From a virus: a stretch of DNA of 42,577 nucleotides. The stretch's first letter is position 1. Each line of letters starts with the position of its first letter. The stretch covers positions 1 to 42,577 of the IMG/VR virus record IMGVR_UViG_3300048592_000139. One strand, written 5' to 3'. A program made the position numbers and the translations under genes. Shown one piece after another: positions 1 to 6,522 of the stretch. The notes under the pieces are model-generated. The model had not been told where the DNA came from and did not search any database. It saw nothing but the letters and a program-made list of their open reading frames with translations.

Positions 1-126
1 CGGGCAGTTGCCGCCGTGCGGTGCAATTTGCATGGAGGCAACTGACCTGTTCTGCGCCGTTCTTTCTTTGGGTATTTAAGGCCAGTAGGCCATAGGTTGA
101 ACAAGTAACACGAATGACGATGATTA
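1..126. repeat. Left copy of terminal near-identical repeat
   Basis: Bases 1-104 are identical to 42452-42555. Over the following 22 positions the copies differ at six sites (105, 112, 115 and 124-126). The repeat holds an attC-like hairpin (arms 5-12 and 37-44), the cassette boundary GTTCTGCGCC (49-58) and a T-rich leader shared with other cassettes. It could be the overlap of a circular assembly containing population variants, or the start of a second, related cassette. Confidence 0.85.
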
Positions 127-267
127 AACGAATTACAAGGGCTTGGGCTGTTGCGAACTCCGGCTTCGCGATGCTGGGCATTCTTTGGCTGGTGTTTTGG
201 CCGTTCTACTTCATCGGCACCTTGTTTGTCAAGCCGCCTGACTGGTGGTAATTGCATGGCGCAGAAC
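49..267 (+). repeat. Cassette D: small ORF bounded by a perfect 10-bp inverted repeat
   Basis: GTTCTGCGCC at 49-58 and GGCGCAGAAC at 258-267 are perfect inverses, and the only gene between them is the 43-residue membrane protein. In integron cassettes the start (from GTT) and the end (to AAC) of one cassette are complementary in the same way. The leader after the left boundary matches the leader of the 42158-42447 cassette (GTTCTTT, then GGGTATTTA, then AGGCC). No attC-like hairpin follows 267. Confidence 0.6.
120..251 (+). CDS. Small single-span membrane protein (cassette ORF)
   Basis: A 43-residue protein starting MIKRITRAWAV with one strongly hydrophobic stretch (AMLGILWLVFWPFYFIGTLF) and ending PPDWW, so probably an inner-membrane microprotein. 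An ATG at 114 is also possible, but it is ACG in the right-hand copy of the repeat, so 120 is preferred. The gene lies between GTTCTGCGCC (49-58) and its exact inverse GGCGCAGAAC (258-267), and thus has the layout of a mobile gene cassette. Function is unknown; a holin-like or superinfection role is possible but unsupported. Confidence 0.6.
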   Translation: MIKRITRAWAVANSGFAMLGILWLVFWPFYFIGTLFVKPPDWW

Positions 268-308
268 TAAGAAATAAACCACAGTCCGTCCAACAAACGC
301 CTACATCA

Positions 309-926
309 ATGACCCTACCCAAACGCTCCAAGAAGCGCCAAGCGGAGATAGACAGCGGAGCCTACCAGCCACCGAAGAGGAAGCCGATGAAGCGGACAGC
401 GTTTAAGAGGAAGACCATTGCCGAAATGATCGCCGAAGGTCTGGTAAAGAAGGGCTACAAAGTCACCATCGCGGAAGACAGTGAGCGGCCTAAGACATTG
501 ACCCGCACCCCGAAAGGAGAGCGCAGCAAGGCCAAGGCGAAAGCATGGACCCAGTTCTCCCGGTTCATCCGCCTGCGGGACAGCGACGAATACGGGCGGG
601 CCAAGTGCATCACCTGTCCTGCGGTAAAGCACTGGTCCGAAATGGACGCGGGGCATTTTATTACACGGGCCAAGGAAAGCACTTTGTTCAACGAAAGGAA
701 TGTAAGCTGCCAGTGCAAGGGATGCAACCGTTTCCAAGGGGGCAAGTTCTATGAGCATGAGCAGGCCATCGAAAGGAAGTTCGGGAAGGGCACCGTGGAG
801 ACGCTGAAGGTCAAAGCCGGTCAGCGTTGCAAAAGGACGATCAGCGACTACCAGTTCATCGAATCCACGTACAGGCTACGGGCCGATACCATCCTGAAGA
901 ACGAACCCGGAAAGGCCAAGCCATGA
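309..926 (+). CDS. ninG: NinG/Rap-like recombination nuclease
   Basis: A 205-residue protein with a Lys/Arg-rich N-terminus and the NinG (Rap) core in the second half: a KAWTQFSRFIRLRD segment, the zinc-type pairs CITC and CQCKGCNRF, and the DAGHFITRA histidine motif of this HNH-like family. Lambda NinG is a structure-specific endonuclease acting on recombination intermediates such as Holliday junctions and D-loops. The ATG at 309 is chosen over an upstream TTG (252) that would overlap the cassette boundary. The family assignment is secure; the start is less so. It complements the Erf, exonuclease and SSB genes at 36305-37865. Confidence 0.85.
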   Translation: MTLPKRSKKRQAEIDSGAYQPPKRKPMKRTAFKRKTIAEMIAEGLVKKGYKVTIAEDSERPKTLTRTPKGERSKAKAKAWTQFSRFIRLRDSDEYGRAKCITCPAVKHWSEMDAGHFITRAKESTLFNERNVSCQCKGCNRFQGGKFYEHEQAIERKFGKGTVETLKVKAGQRCKRTISDYQFIESTYRLRADTILKNEPGKAKP

Positions 927-1034
927 AGAAGCCACCCAAGCCCAAGCCTAATGTGATTGGGCAAAGAAATCCCACGTGATTTATTCGTGGGATGAATTTG
1001 CATTTATTTTTTTGCCGGTTAGAAAATAAGGCTG

Positions 1035-1042
1035 TATATTTG
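1035..1042 (+). promoter_or_regulatory. -7 promoter element of tnpB
   Basis: TATATTTG ends 3 nt before the tnpB ATG at 1046, so the mRNA is predicted to be leaderless or nearly so. Confidence 0.6.
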
Positions 1043-1045
1043 CGT

Positions 1046-2200
1046 ATGCTCAAAGCATTCCGATACAGGATTTCACCAACTGCCTCGCAAGCCATATTGC
1101 TCTCAAAGCACTTTGGTAGCGTGCGCTTTCTGTATAATCTTGCATTGGAAACAAAGCAAACGGTGTACGCAACCAGTGGGTACTCATTGAGCCGATACGA
1201 GTTGCAGGTACAGCTAAAGGATTTGAAAAACGAATGCGAGTGGCTCAAAGAAATCAACAGCCAGTCTTTGCAGGTGGCATTGATGAACCTTGACGCGGCA
1301 TACCTGCGTTTCTTCAAAGGGCAAAACGACTTCCCGAAGTACAAAAAGAAAGCCGGACGGCAATCATTCAGTGTCCCGCAATCTATCAAGGTTGAAGGCG
1401 GCAAGCTGTTCATTCCCAAGTTCCGGGAAGGCATTGAGATAGTATTGCATCGCCCATTTAAGGGAACGATACGCCAAGCCACGGTATCCAAAACACCGAC
1501 TGGCAAATACTTTGTATCCATTCTTTGCGAAACGGGTGAAGCGATACCAGAGAAGAAAGGAATCAATCCTGAAACAGCGGTTGGCATTGACCTCGGCATT
1601 TCGCACTTCGCTATCACATCGGACGGGCAGTTCTTTGAGAACCCAAAGTACATGCGTAAGGCTGAAAACCGCCTGCGTTTCGTGCAACGCAAGTTTTCAA
1701 AGCACAAAGGCAAGCGCACAAAACATAAGTTGGCACGGCTGCACGAGAAGGTAGCCGGGCAACGTAAAGACTTCCTGCACAAACTTTCAAACACACTGGT
1801 CAATAACCACGACACATTGTGCCTCGAAACCCTGCGGGTAGATAACATGTTGAAGAACCACTGCCTTGCCAAGTCCATACAGGATGCAGGTTGGGCTATG
1901 TTCGTAAGCATGGTAGAGTACAAGGCTGAATGGGCAGGTAAGAACGTGCTACGCATTGGCGCGTTTGAAGCCAGTTCCAAGACGTGTTCCAACTGTGGCA
2001 ACATCAATCGCATTCTCACTCTCAAAGACAGGGAGTGGGCTTGTGGTGGATGTGGCGTGTTGCACAATCGGGACGTAAATGCCGCTATCAACATCAAGAA
2101 CTTTTCTCTAATCAAAACGGTGTCTGGAACGGATACTGAAAATCGCGGAGAGCTGCCCACACTGGTTGGAGCTATGACCCGCGAAGCCCACACCCTTTAG
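1046..2200 (+). CDS. tnpB: TnpB RNA-guided endonuclease (IS605-family accessory protein)
   Basis: A 384-residue protein starting MLKAFRYRISPT, the usual TnpB start. The split RuvC catalytic triad is visible as D182 (GIDLG), E261 (LETL) and D343 (HNRD). A zinc ribbon CSNCG...CGGCG lies between the last two. TnpB enzymes cut double-stranded DNA next to a short motif, guided by an RNA made from the element's right end, and thereby help the element persist. All catalytic residues are present, so it is probably active. It is roughly half identical in its C-terminal half to the second TnpB at 31817-33013. The element interrupts a zinc-ribbon gene. Confidence 0.9.
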   Translation: MLKAFRYRISPTASQAILLSKHFGSVRFLYNLALETKQTVYATSGYSLSRYELQVQLKDLKNECEWLKEINSQSLQVALMNLDAAYLRFFKGQNDFPKYKKKAGRQSFSVPQSIKVEGGKLFIPKFREGIEIVLHRPFKGTIRQATVSKTPTGKYFVSILCETGEAIPEKKGINPETAVGIDLGISHFAITSDGQFFENPKYMRKAENRLRFVQRKFSKHKGKRTKHKLARLHEKVAGQRKDFLHKLSNTLVNNHDTLCLETLRVDNMLKNHCLAKSIQDAGWAMFVSMVEYKAEWAGKNVLRIGAFEASSKTCSNCGNINRILTLKDREWACGGCGVLHNRDVNAAINIKNFSLIKTVSGTDTENRGELPTLVGAMTREAHTL

Positions 2201-2419
2201 GGGTGGGTAGTTCACCGCCTGCGCCTACTGCAACGGCGAAGGACTTTCCAAGCCCTGCGCTGCTTACGGGTGGCGGGTACCCATCGGCGAAGGTCTTGGG
2301 CGAGGTGAGAAGAACGCGATCCCTTGTGATCGGTGCGGGCAGATGGGGGTGAAGGGGCGCGAGGTTGTATAGGGGTGAAATAAATTAGGGGAGGTACGCG
2401 GTGGGTCCGCTTTTTTGAT

Positions 2420-2427
2420 TACATTTG
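2420..2427 (+). promoter_or_regulatory. Promoter -7 element TACATTTG
   Basis: TACATTTG followed by a leader containing GTCG, AACAAC, AAACACACC and CAATG closely resembles the promoter and leader at 33341-33380, so the two operons probably share control. Confidence 0.6.
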
Positions 2428-2456
2428 TAATGTCGAACAACGAAACACACCCAACA

Positions 2457-2729
2457 ATGAGCCGCCAATCAGTCACCACCCGATTCATGAGAGCCACCCG
2501 CACCTCCGATGTTTTCGATGCACTTGTAGATGAGCATGGAATGGGCGTGGTGTGCGCCGATGAGATCGCCTACGATGAAGCTCTGTTCTCTGAAAGGTTC
2601 ATGAGCGCAGTTGACGCGGGCCGGTTGCCCATCCTTGGGTCGCATCGCCCCAGCTTTGAACAGAAGATGGACCAAGAGTACCACCACATGATCGTTGGCG
2701 ACGAATGCTTCGCCGTTTATTTCGCATAA
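2457..2729 (+). CDS. Hypothetical early protein
   Basis: A 90-residue soluble protein starting MSRQSVTTRFMRATRTSDVF, with no family recognised. The start at 2457 is chosen because the promoter -7 element ends at 2427 and the A-rich leader mirrors that of the 33380 gene. An ATG at 2430 would lie at or before the predicted transcription start. It is the first gene of a small run that continues with the RHH protein. Confidence 0.55.
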   Translation: MSRQSVTTRFMRATRTSDVFDALVDEHGMGVVCADEIAYDEALFSERFMSAVDAGRLPILGSHRPSFEQKMDQEYHHMIVGDECFAVYFA

Positions 2730-2730
2730 C

Positions 2731-2970
2731 ATGGCCTACGCAAAAGGAACGAGATTCATCAAGATCCCTGTCTCTCATGAAGAGTGGGTAGAGATCCAGC
2801 GCCGTGCCAAGGCCCAAGGTCGCAGCGCGGCTAACTACGGGCGGATGGTCCTACTTGACGGCAAGATCAACAAGAAACCGAATGAGGATCCAGAGCACGA
2901 TCACCCCACCCGACCGACCGCCGTTCCACGAATGGGCGAGGCTGATGAACGTAGGACGGCGGCACGATAA
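2731..2970 (+). CDS. Ribbon-helix-helix-like small protein
   Basis: A 79-residue protein starting MAYAKGTRFIKIPVSHEEW. The strand-helix-helix pattern (RFIKIPVSHEEWVEIQRRAK, then GRSAANYGRMVLL) fits the ribbon-helix-helix DNA-binding fold found in Arc, CopG and MobC-type proteins. It follows the previous stop by one base, so it is co-transcribed. It may be a small repressor or a DNA-binding accessory protein. The proline- and charge-rich C-terminal tail overlaps the next ORF. Confidence 0.55.
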   Translation: MAYAKGTRFIKIPVSHEEWVEIQRRAKAQGRSAANYGRMVLLDGKINKKPNEDPEHDHPTRPTAVPRMGEADERRTAAR

Positions 2971-3040
2971 GACCGAGCGGACCTACATCGACTGGCTTTT
3001 AATTCAACGAGACCAAAAAACAACGAACAATGGTAAGTAA
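2882..3040 (+). CDS. Short ORF with a tyrosine-recombinase-like N-terminal motif
   Basis: A 52-residue ORF in another frame overlapping the RHH gene, starting MRIQSTITPPDRPPFHEWAR. Its stretch HDKTERTYIDWLL resembles the SAM-like arm-binding segment at the start of phage and integron integrases (pattern TExTYxxWI). No catalytic domain follows, so it is not a recombinase; the resemblance may be chance over about 12 residues. It overlaps the next gene's start by 11 bases. Confidence 0.4.
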   Translation: MRIQSTITPPDRPPFHEWARLMNVGRRHDKTERTYIDWLLIQRDQKTTNNGK

Positions 3041-3425
3041 GGAGATCATAGAGGAAGCCTCCAGGCATGGCATCGTGCCGTGGGCATTTGTGAGGAGCGC
3101 ATGGGGCTGTCATATTCCTGACGGACTTGTCCCTCCTATAAACGAGTGGAAAGATAGCAAAGATAGCAAGGGGTTAAACAGCATTTATTGGGCTGAAGGG
3201 CATGATTACTTGTGGTTGTTTGATAAGGGTAAGTGGGCCACCGTGATCACTCCCGCCCCCTCTTCGGATACGCTGGAGCCGGGCATGTTGTTTGGTAGCG
3301 TATATTTGGCGCCCATGAAGCAACCCTCATTCGAGGCGATCATGGAAGAAGCCGAGAGGCTTGCAGCGGCCTCGGATGACTTCGAGGTGGCGAGGCTTTC
3401 CGGACAGGTGTTCCGCCACGTGTAA
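3030..3425 (+). CDS. Hypothetical protein
   Basis: A 131-residue soluble protein starting MVSKEIIEEASRHGIVPWAF, with a C-terminal helix rich in Glu and Ala. No family recognised. The A-rich upstream sequence (GACCAAAAAACAACGAACA) is a typical Bacteroidota translation-start context. The 70 bases after its stop stay open in another frame, ending in RYDELVDEAWRMLNAKRVEV with the stop overlapping the next ATG, but I find no start codon for that segment; it may be a decayed or frameshifted tail. Confidence 0.6.
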   Translation: MVSKEIIEEASRHGIVPWAFVRSAWGCHIPDGLVPPINEWKDSKDSKGLNSIYWAEGHDYLWLFDKGKWATVITPAPSSDTLEPGMLFGSVYLAPMKQPSFEAIMEEAERLAAASDDFEVARLSGQVFRHV

Positions 3426-3495
3426 CGCTGTGGGACAGGTACGACGAGCTGGTTGACGAGGCGTGGAGGATGCTGAATGCAAAAAGAGTTGAAGT

Positions 3496-4236
3496 ATGAT
3501 CACCGTAGCAATGCCCATGTACAACGCCAAGGCTATCGGATGGCTTGCCTTGGAGAGCCTATGCCGCCAAGAGTGTCCCTACCCGTGGGAGCTGATGATC
3601 ATGCAGGAGACAGAGGGCGGGATGCCGGAGGAAGAGATCATGGCCTACTCCGATAGGCTGAAAAAAGCCGGGTGCATCGAGATCCACCTTATGATGATGG
3701 ACCAGTGGGTGCCGCTCACCCAGAAGTGGGCCATCATGGGGAGACTGGCTGACGCAAAAAGCCTTACCTTCGTGATGCAAGCGGCGGACTGTTACTCCGA
3801 CAAAAATAGACTAAAGAGGGCACATGAGGCCATCCGAGAGGGATACGACTGGACCCACTCCCTCAAAGGGGTGTTCTGGGATCTTCTTACAAATGAGCGT
3901 GCCGTTTATGTTCACAAGCCACAATACCCCACAGCGTTGGACATGTCAGCAAGGACAAGCCTATTGAGGAACCTTCCACCGTCGGATCTTCTCAAGGGCA
4001 TCGACATGTGGATATATGGATGCATGGAGCAGGCCAAAGGCTCCCGGCTGAAGGTCCATGAGGATACCTCGGACGACTGGGGCGGTGGCATAGACACTCA
4101 CGGCTACAACAACATCAGCAAGAAGCGGGGAGACCTTATCGCTCAGAAAAAGCGGGTCTACTTTCACTGCGGTGCGGAGATCCACGACCTCTTGCCCGCC
4201 GAGGTGGCCGATAGGCTAAAGGCGATGATACCATGA
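3496..4236 (+). CDS. Glycosyltransferase, GT2-like
   Basis: A 246-residue protein starting MITVAMPMYNAKAIGWLALE, the usual GT2 opening (strand, P-x-Y/H-N, helix). FVMQAADCYSD near residue 94 occupies the place of the nucleotide-sugar/metal-binding acidic motif, though it is not a clean DxD. GT2 enzymes transfer a sugar from a nucleotide sugar. The gene overlaps the ParB-like gene by ATG A and is coupled to the radical-SAM gene beyond it, and so sits with nucleic-acid-associated enzymes and not with tail genes. It may glycosylate modified DNA bases; virion or cell-surface decoration is the alternative. Confidence 0.75.
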   Translation: MITVAMPMYNAKAIGWLALESLCRQECPYPWELMIMQETEGGMPEEEIMAYSDRLKKAGCIEIHLMMMDQWVPLTQKWAIMGRLADAKSLTFVMQAADCYSDKNRLKRAHEAIREGYDWTHSLKGVFWDLLTNERAVYVHKPQYPTALDMSARTSLLRNLPPSDLLKGIDMWIYGCMEQAKGSRLKVHEDTSDDWGGGIDTHGYNNISKKRGDLIAQKKRVYFHCGAEIHDLLPAEVADRLKAMIP

Positions 4237-4814
4237 CAATCCAAGAGATACCGATTGCCAAGCTGAAAGGGAACCCCAAAAACCCGCGCGTGTTGCGCGA
4301 TGCCAAGTTCGCCAAGCTAAAAAAGTCGATCGAGGATTTTCCCGACATGCTGAACTACCGGACCATCGTGGCCGTCACCGACGGCGACAAGTACATGGTG
4401 CTGGGCGGGAACATGCGGCTACGTGCAATGCAGGAGCTGGGCCTCAAGACCGCTCCCGTCATGCTTGCCGACCACTGGACTGAAGAGCAGCGCCGCGAAT
4501 TCATCATCAAGGATAACGTGGGGTTCGGTGAGTGGGATTGGGATTCGATAGAAGATGAATGGAATGAGGCTCTTCTTGAGGAATGGGGGATGGAAGACAA
4601 AAGGCCATCAGCATTAAAAAAGACCTATGATATGCTGAATGGGAAATTCGATGGGGCAAAAATCGAATATCCTGTCACGATCATTTTGACCCCCGCAGAG
4701 TTCAGGGAGTGGAAGAAAATGAAAAAAGAAATCGGATCACTCGAGGATAATGATGCGTTCTGGAAGATCACAAAGGGGTACGTTGAAGAACTGAAAAAAG
4801 AAGCTGAAAGATGA
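4233..4814 (+). CDS. ParB/sulfiredoxin-fold phage protein
   Basis: A 193-residue protein. The N-terminal 90 residues show the ParB N-domain pattern: IPIAKLKGNPKNPR, then the nucleotide-binding-type motif GGNMRLRAMQELG, followed by an acidic Trp-rich helix region. There is no HTH or dimer domain of chromosomal ParB and no ParA nearby, so it is not a partition protein. Stand-alone ParB-fold proteins occur in phage DNA-modification and terminase-adjacent neighbourhoods. It overlaps both neighbours by 4 bases, suggesting a shared pathway with the glycosyltransferase and radical-SAM enzyme. Confidence 0.75.
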   Translation: MTIQEIPIAKLKGNPKNPRVLRDAKFAKLKKSIEDFPDMLNYRTIVAVTDGDKYMVLGGNMRLRAMQELGLKTAPVMLADHWTEEQRREFIIKDNVGFGEWDWDSIEDEWNEALLEEWGMEDKRPSALKKTYDMLNGKFDGAKIEYPVTIILTPAEFREWKKMKKEIGSLEDNDAFWKITKGYVEELKKEAER

Positions 4815-6058
4815 TAGTGAATTTCATTGGCGAGTTCATGTTCCATCCGGCTCCTCTCGAAATGAGCGGCAACACCTGCACACATGGGTGTGCTTACTGT
4901 TTTGCGAACATCCGAAAAGAAAGCCGATACTCGAAGATCAAATCGGCTGTGACTCAGCTCAAGAAAAACAAGATCACGACGTACGTGGACCATCTAATAC
5001 ATCAGGGGTATCCCATTTGCTTGAGCAATTCGACAGACCCATTCTCTGCGACAGATTACATCAACACCATAACACTTGCGCAGTACCTAAGGGATCGACC
5101 GAACGGCATCTTCTGGCAAACCAAGGGGGGGCACGGCGTGGATCAGGTGTTGGAGATCCTGAAGGACAAGAAGGAGCAGGTGTGGTACGTGACCCTTACC
5201 ACCATCAACCCAGAAATCGCGAAGCGTGTAGAAAGCAACGCCCCGACCCCGAAGGAGAGGATGGATTTGATGGTGAGATTGAAATCACTTGGATACACCG
5301 TCGTGTTAGCGCTGAACCCATTGGTGGAGGAGTGGATGCCGCGCGAAGATCTTGACCAAGTGATCAAGTTCGCAAAGGAGAACGGCATCAACCACATCGT
5401 GGTTCAGCAATTGCACTTGAACAAAAAAGAGATTGCGTCCTTTAAGCCGAACCGGCGATCGAAGTTCACAGACGAGGAACTTGCAAGCACTCTTGAGCAC
5501 AAGGCAGCCCTCAAATATGCGCGGGACGCGGTGGATCACATTGAGGCGTGCGGACTGATGCCTATGAAGATAGGTATGCCTAAGAAATCCAAGTTCTTCG
5601 ACGAGATCCGCTCTTCGCTTGGCAAGATTTCGCCAAACCACTTCGACGTGATCAACCACTGCTTTGACAACAATGCACCGGACGGGATGGTGTTGACCTA
5701 TGACACCTTCCATGACCTGATGACGCGGAACGCGCCAGACATGTTCAATTGCAAGTTCAATGGGTTCAAGTCCTATATCTTCAAAGCGAACGCTCACGAG
5801 TGGATCGAAAACAGTGCTGTTAAGAAAATAGAAACACTCAGCGACGTGTTGAAGATCGTCTGGAACTCCAAGAGGATCAAGCAGAGCTTGCAGCATAATG
5901 CGCTATTCCAACGGCGCACCGATCACAATGGTAATGATGTCCTCGACGGCGATGGGAACATCACGTTGTTCTTTGATGGCGTGGTGAGGAGGAACAAGAG
6001 CGCTAGGGTTCTTCGGATGCTGGAGACCGATATGACCTACGATAAGGCTACCTTGTAG
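4811..6058 (+). CDS. Radical SAM enzyme, SplB-like
   Basis: A 415-residue protein with the iron-sulfur motif CxxxCxxC at C23, C27 and C30 (NTCTHGCAYCFA), followed by an alpha/beta barrel-like region with conserved SNSTDPF and FWQTKGG segments. The arrangement recalls the spore photoproduct lyase-like branch of radical SAM proteins, which act on nucleobases through a 5'-deoxyadenosyl radical. The true substrate is unknown. Overlap with the ParB-fold gene and the upstream glycosyltransferase suggests a DNA base-modification pathway. The gene ends just before a small leader region and a terminator. Confidence 0.8.
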   Translation: MIVNFIGEFMFHPAPLEMSGNTCTHGCAYCFANIRKESRYSKIKSAVTQLKKNKITTYVDHLIHQGYPICLSNSTDPFSATDYINTITLAQYLRDRPNGIFWQTKGGHGVDQVLEILKDKKEQVWYVTLTTINPEIAKRVESNAPTPKERMDLMVRLKSLGYTVVLALNPLVEEWMPREDLDQVIKFAKENGINHIVVQQLHLNKKEIASFKPNRRSKFTDEELASTLEHKAALKYARDAVDHIEACGLMPMKIGMPKKSKFFDEIRSSLGKISPNHFDVINHCFDNNAPDGMVLTYDTFHDLMTRNAPDMFNCKFNGFKSYIFKANAHEWIENSAVKKIETLSDVLKIVWNSKRIKQSLQHNALFQRRTDHNGNDVLDGDGNITLFFDGVVRRNKSARVLRMLETDMTYDKATL

Positions 6059-6093
6059 CCCGTTACTGAAGTCTAACCTTAAACCAAAACAAA

Positions 6094-6138
6094 ATGGAGA
6101 ACCATCAGGTAGAATGGGGAGGCGATTGGGAGGGCTGA
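6094..6138 (+). CDS. Possible 14-residue leader peptide
   Basis: ATG after an A-rich context (AAACCAAAACAAA) encodes MENHQVEWGGDWEG and then a stop, twelve bases before a strong hairpin. This could be a leader peptide or simply the remains of a gene; translation is plausible from context only. Confidence 0.3.
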   Translation: MENHQVEWGGDWEG

Positions 6139-6149
6139 CCCCGGTCAAC

Positions 6150-6184
6150 TGATAGGGAGGGAATGGCCCTCCCTATCAACTTTT
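6150..6184 (+). terminator. Rho-independent terminator
   Basis: A perfect 12-bp stem, TGATAGGGAGGG paired with CCCTCCCTATCA, has a 5-nt loop and is followed by ACTTTT. It separates the modification module from the packaging genes. Confidence 0.8.
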
Positions 6185-6201
6185 ACAGAAACAAAACAGA
6201 A

Positions 6202-6522
6202 ATGGCGTTTAAGAAAGGCGAGACCCCCAAGGGAGCAAAGCCGTTCAAAAAGGGGGTGTCAGGCAATCCAAACGGAAGGCCGCGAAAGCTGCCTCACCTT
6301 GACACCTTGCTTGCTGATGTGTTAGGGTCCGAAAAGGACGGGATTACCATTTCAGAAACCATCCTTAGAAGGCTGTCCATTATGGCAATCAATGGCAATA
6401 TCCGAGCTGCTGAAGTACTGCTGGACCGGGCGCACGGGAAGGCCAAGCAGGCTATAGACATGGATGTCAAAGGCGACCAGAACATCACCATCACCCGTGA
6501 GGTCATAACCCGCAAGGTTTGA
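6202..6522 (+). CDS. Terminase small subunit candidate (DUF5681-like)
   Basis: A 106-residue basic protein. The N-terminal KKGVSGNPNGRPRK box is the signature of the DUF5681 family, proteins often encoded directly before a terminase large subunit and thought to act as the small, DNA-recognising subunit. The start at 6202 follows an A-rich leader; an ATG at 6163 lies in the loop of the terminator hairpin and is unlikely. The stop overlaps the TTG start of the large subunit. Confidence 0.7.
   Translation: MAFKKGETPKGAKPFKKGVSGNPNGRPRKLPHLDTLLADVLGSEKDGITISETILRRLSIMAINGNIRAAEVLLDRAHGKAKQAIDMDVKGDQNITITREVITRKV

Larger units (their letters stand above)
959..2216 (+). mobile_element. IS200/IS605-type element carrying tnpB only
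   Basis: The left side has a hairpin with arms ATCCCACG and CGTGGGAT (969-993). The right side has a hairpin with arms 2187-2195 and 2200-2207 whose loop contains the tnpB stop codon, followed by TAGTTCAC. Subterminal hairpins with the right one over the tnpB 3' end are typical of this family. There is no tnpA, so movement would need a transposase in trans. There is no obvious target duplication, as expected for IS605-type insertion. A guide (omega) RNA would run off the right end into the downstream gene. Ends are approximate within about 10 bases. Confidence 0.75.
923..2372 (+). pseudogene. Zinc-ribbon protein gene split by a TnpB element
   Basis: An ATG at 923 overlaps the ninG stop and encodes MKKPPKPKPNVIG before running into the insertion element (stop at 977). 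Beyond the element, 2211-2372 continues open as FTACAYCNGEGLSKPCAAYG followed by PCDRCGQMGVKGREVV, a paired CxxCxGxG-type zinc ribbon like that of DnaJ. The lysine/proline start and the cysteine-rich end together look like one short phage protein of about 70 residues. The exact joint cannot be fixed without an uninterrupted relative. Confidence 0.7.

Noticed and set aside
856-2193. Long minus-strand ORF of 445 codons
   Set aside because: It lies entirely opposite ninG and tnpB, is rich in Cys, Arg and Ser as shadow frames of GC-rich genes are, and lacks start context.
3426-3495. Separate small gene ending at the glycosyltransferase start
   Set aside because: The frame ends convincingly (overlap with the next ATG) but has an upstream stop at 3377 and no start codon, so it is noted only as a possible remnant.
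4233-4814. Plasmid-type ParB partition protein
   Set aside because: There is no ParA, no parS-like palindrome set and no HTH or dimer domain, so a phage ParB-fold enzyme or accessory is more likely.
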